Source of the DNA: Phaeocystidibacter luteus
Lineage (GTDB): Bacteria > Bacteroidota > Bacteroidia > Flavobacteriales > Schleiferiaceae
Reading direction: 5' to 3'
Length of the DNA: 64,000 nt
Assembly (NCBI RefSeq): GCF_008933115.1
Contig: NZ_WBVO01000007.1
Location: forward strand, 62,001-126,000
A program made the position numbers and the translations under genes. This document shows positions 61,283 through 64,000 of this stretch, piece after piece. Numbering within the stretch: the stretch's first letter is position 1; each line of letters begins with the position of its first letter. The notes under the pieces were generated by a model, which saw only the letters and a program-made list of their open reading frames with translations, ran no database searches and was not told where the DNA came from.

Positions 61283-63577
61283 ATGGGTAACCCGGTGCTA
61301 AGATACATAGGGCTAATTCTTCTCAGTGCTTTTCTCGGCGCTTGTAATCTCGGTAAGTGGGTTCCCGAAGGTGAATACCGTCTGGATGACAACGAAATCA
61401 CCGTGGATGGCAAAGATGCACCATCTGCAGTAAACAACATTGTCAAGCAAAAGCCAGCCCCAAAGTTTGCCAACTGGGTCTACACTTGGGGAACGCCTAC
61501 CGATTCCTCTGGATTCTCTAGATGGGTCTCCGACCAAGGAACACCACCAACCTTATTGAGTATTCCTCTAACCGAACGCACAAGCACCCAGCTCGGCTAC
61601 TACTATTTCAACAAGGGTTACTTTTTGAATAAAACAAGTTACGAGCTTGAAATAGACACCCCACGCAAGGCAGTTGACGTACATTACCGCGTCGAACTAG
61701 GTTCCCAATACACCATTGGCAAGCTGGAATACGAAATTCCGTCGCCCCTGATACAAGAGTTGGTCCTTAGCGACACAGCCAATTCTCTCATTAGGATTGG
61801 TGACCCTTACTCTGAAAATCAGTTCGAAAAAGAGCGCGACCGTCTTGCACGACTATTTCGAAATGACGGTTTCTTTGGCTTCAGTAGTGAGTGGATTCGG
61901 TTTCGCGCCGACACAGCTCTGGGAGATCATAAGGTATTACTCACTTTGAGGGTGCTCGACAGGCCTGTTAGGCTGCTCGACACAACGTACACGGTGCCAC
62001 ACGAGCGCTACACCATCGAAAATATTTATGTGGATTACGGTTTCAATTACTTGGATCCGAATGCGAACTATTCCGACACCGTCTTTTACAACGGGAGCGA
62101 TTTCTTAATTCGGGATGAACAGACCTACCACCCACACCTCATCACTAGAGCCATTCATTTTAGTCCGGGTGAGCAATTCAATGCGGAAGTAATAAAGGAT
62201 TCTTATTCGCATTTATCGAGTTTAGGTGTATTCGGCGCTACTGAAATTGAATTCACTGCTGCATCGGATACGAATGAGCATGCACTGACCGCGTTCATCA
62301 AGCTCACTCCACGATCCAAAAGAACTCTTACCACGCAAATTGAAGGCACCAACACCTCTGGTCAGTATGGTATTTCCGGAAATATTGGTTGGCTGAACCG
62401 AAACTTATTTGGAGCAGGTGAAATCTTGGACCTTTCATTACTAGGTGGTATTCAAGCTCAATTCAACACACGGGAAAACTCGGGACTATTTAACACTTAT
62501 GAAATTGGAGCAGAAGCTGGACTTACCTTCTCGCGCTTCCTGATTCCTGTTAGCTGGCAAGAACGATTCCCTAAGAAATGGAGACCATCAACACGTATCT
62601 ACACGTCGTTGAGTCAGCAAACGCGTGTCGAATTCTCACGTCGAATCTTTAAGCTTGGTGCGAGTTTCCAAGCGCAGCTAGATGAGGACTGGCGCGCTCA
62701 AGTTTTCATTCCAGAATTCAACTACGTCAACTTGATAGATTTTGACACGAGCTATGTGAATTCACTATTCTTCAAAACGGGGTTTCAAGACGTATTTATA
62801 TCATCCTCAAGAATAGTCGTAACCTACGCTCCTCTGTCAGAGACAACTTGGCTTACCAAAATATTTGCGCGTGGATCTTTAGAATTATCGGGTAATCTTC
62901 TCAGTTTGGTTGATGACAACTTCCAGGTTGACCCGGAAACAGGGCAGCGTAAAATCTTCGATGTACCTTATGCACAATACATTAGAGCCGATATTGACTT
63001 TAGGCATTACTTGAAGACCAGTCCAAATACAAGGCTCGTCGCTCGGGTCTTTGCCGGTGTCACCTACAACTATGGGAACTCGCGCTTCTTGCCCCCATTT
63101 GAAAAGAACTATCTCGCCGGTGGTTCGCAGGACATCCGCGGGTGGATTGCCTATCGACTTGGTCCAGGTGAATTGTCGAACACCATCTACGATGAGCAAA
63201 ACTACGCGGCGGTAGCCCCAGTTAAGTTGATGGTAAACCTCGAGTACCGTTTCCCTATTTCGGGAAGCCTTCAAGGTGCGTTGTTCACAGACGCGGGTAA
63301 CGTTTGGTTGTTCAATCGCGACTATCGTCCGGAGGATTTCGAAGGATTGACCGAAGCCCAAATTGAATCGGCTAAGTTCAACTGGAATACGCTATTCCGA
63401 AGCTCTGCCTTGGGAACGGGCTTTGGTTTGCGCTACGATTTCGGCTTCTTTCAGTTGAGATTGGATGGCGGTGTAAAGGTTTGGGACCCAAGCGAACCGC
63501 TAGGTTACCAATTCGTGTTGGATGGTCTTCGATGGGAAACTGTCACATATAACTTCGCATTGAATTATCCTTTCTAA
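61283..63577 (+). CDS. tamL: Lipidated Omp85-family outer-membrane protein (TamL type)
   Basis: This is a 764-residue protein. The signal peptide ends in the lipobox LGAC (Cys ~21), the trait that separates Bacteroidota TamL from TamA. POTRA-like domains follow (PRKAVDVHYRVELGSQYTIG, FSPGEQFNAEVIKDSYSHLSSL). The C-terminal 16-strand barrel region carries the Omp85 loop-6 motif in GGSQDIRGWIAYRLGPG and ends with an aromatic residue (NYPF). With TamB it helps phospholipid or protein transport to the outer membrane. No tamB is in the window. The trmH neighbour supports a conserved locus. Confidence 0.9.
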   Translation: MGNPVLRYIGLILLSAFLGACNLGKWVPEGEYRLDDNEITVDGKDAPSAVNNIVKQKPAPKFANWVYTWGTPTDSSGFSRWVSDQGTPPTLLSIPLTERTSTQLGYYYFNKGYFLNKTSYELEIDTPRKAVDVHYRVELGSQYTIGKLEYEIPSPLIQELVLSDTANSLIRIGDPYSENQFEKERDRLARLFRNDGFFGFSSEWIRFRADTALGDHKVLLTLRVLDRPVRLLDTTYTVPHERYTIENIYVDYGFNYLDPNANYSDTVFYNGSDFLIRDEQTYHPHLITRAIHFSPGEQFNAEVIKDSYSHLSSLGVFGATEIEFTAASDTNEHALTAFIKLTPRSKRTLTTQIEGTNTSGQYGISGNIGWLNRNLFGAGEILDLSLLGGIQAQFNTRENSGLFNTYEIGAEAGLTFSRFLIPVSWQERFPKKWRPSTRIYTSLSQQTRVEFSRRIFKLGASFQAQLDEDWRAQVFIPEFNYVNLIDFDTSYVNSLFFKTGFQDVFISSSRIVVTYAPLSETTWLTKIFARGSLELSGNLLSLVDDNFQVDPETGQRKIFDVPYAQYIRADIDFRHYLKTSPNTRLVARVFAGVTYNYGNSRFLPPFEKNYLAGGSQDIRGWIAYRLGPGELSNTIYDEQNYAAVAPVKLMVNLEYRFPISGSLQGALFTDAGNVWLFNRDYRPEDFEGLTEAQIESAKFNWNTLFRSSALGTGFGLRYDFGFFQLRLDGGVKVWDPSEPLGYQFVLDGLRWETVTYNFALNYPF

Positions 63578-63612
63578 CAAAACCACTACCTTTCCGCCCC
63601 GGCAAAAAGTCA

Positions 63613-63620
63613 TAATTTTG
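63613..63620 (+). promoter_or_regulatory. Predicted -7 box for fbaB
   Basis: TAATTTTG is a TAnnTTTG match, 48 nt upstream of the fbaB ATG. A second weaker box (TACCTTTC, 63587-63594) lies upstream. Confidence 0.4.
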
Positions 63621-63668
63621 TCACTGTCCTTCGGGAATTAATGACGAACAGAATAAACAGCTGAACCT

Positions 63669-64000
63669 ATGTCATACGCTAAAATCCAGGAGCTACTGGG
63701 TAAAGACGCAAGCTACTTGCTCGATCACGAGAGCAAAACAATTTCTAAAGACAGCATTCACCTTCCCGGAGGTGACTTCATCGACCGCACGTTTGTGGAG
63801 AGCAACAGAAGCATTCCGGTGCTTCGCAGCTTGGAAACACTATACTCAAGCGGACGTCTAGGTGGGTCTGGATACTTGAGCATCCTTCCAGTTGACCAGG
63901 GAATTGAGCACAGTGCTGCTGCTTCATTCGCCCCAAACCCCATTTATTTTGATCCAGAGAACATTGTGAAACTAGCTGTTGAGGCAGAGTGCAACGCCGT
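63669..64000 (+). CDS. fbaB: Class I fructose-bisphosphate aldolase (FbaB/DhnA type), N-terminal part
   Basis: About 110 residues are in the window, starting MSYAKIQELLGKDASYLLDH. The conserved SGRLGGSGYLSILPVDQGIEH block and FAPNPIYFDPENIVKLAVEA are typical of the archaeal-type class I aldolase found in Bacteroidota. The catalytic lysine lies beyond the window end. It cleaves fructose-1,6-bisphosphate in glycolysis, or makes it in gluconeogenesis. Confidence 0.92.
   Translation, partial: MSYAKIQELLGKDASYLLDHESKTISKDSIHLPGGDFIDRTFVESNRSIPVLRSLETLYSSGRLGGSGYLSILPVDQGIEHSAAASFAPNPIYFDPENIVKLAVEAECNA

Overview
The window comes from a Bacteroidota chromosome, most likely a member of the Flavobacteriales and probably aquatic (the last point is inference). 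The evidence is consistent across the window. At least seven secreted proteins end in type IX secretion (T9SS) C-terminal domains, and a PorT-like protein is present. There is a carboxypeptidase-regulatory-domain TonB receptor, a lipoprotein Omp85 (TamL), DUF families typical of the phylum, a CarB that lacks its C-terminal regulatory domain, and Bacteroidota-type -7 promoter boxes (TAnnTTTG). No rRNA, tRNA, CRISPR array, transposase or phage gene was found.

Layout. 1-5.4 kb: truncated TonB receptor, holA and rlmH on the minus strand, with nadC and a YihY/BrkB membrane protein on the plus strand. 5.4-6.5 kb: a gene-free island with three tandem copies of a ~180-bp element with complementary ends, plus a G-rich octamer array. 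6.5-10.5 kb: a lipoprotein, a DUF2147 protein and a large T9SS LamG protein. 10.6-18.1 kb: a compact minus-strand surface-polysaccharide operon with three sulfotransferases, an FkbM-like methyltransferase, a glycosyltransferase, a flippase and a polysaccharide-deacetylase-like protein, which suggests a sulfated glycan. 18.2-26.2 kb: a YfhO-type membrane protein, two tandem LamG/T9SS paralogues and another glycosyltransferase. 26.2-29.5 kb: DUF4834, carB and rpmH. 29.8-41.2 kb: T9SS cargo (DUF4397, kelch and a 1961-residue CUB/PKD/HYDIN-like protein) together with an SDR, a 2OG-Fe(II) oxygenase and a lipoprotein. 41.4-44.4 kb: ABC half-transporter, glutaminyl cyclase and DivIC/FtsB. 44.5-46.3 kb: a four-gene operon made of a duplicated short-plus-long pair of unrecognised membrane proteins. 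46.4-53.9 kb: mutA, mutB and meaB (propionate/methylmalonyl-CoA metabolism), interrupted by a 61-bp tandem repeat, ybaB and a T9SS protein. 53.9-54.4 kb: a second repeat island with the fourth 180-bp element. 54.4-64 kb: housekeeping genes (DUF7935, aminotransferase, TrkH, ubiE/menG, porT, EamA transporter, TrmH, tamL, fbaB).

How the parts relate. The T9SS cargo, PorT, TamL, polysaccharide, flippase and ABC genes together describe an organism investing heavily in its cell surface. The least explained material is the short/long membrane-protein cassette at 44.5-46.3 kb and the shared repeat vocabulary of the three gene-free islands (5.4-6.5, 49.9-50.4 and 53.9-54.4 kb).
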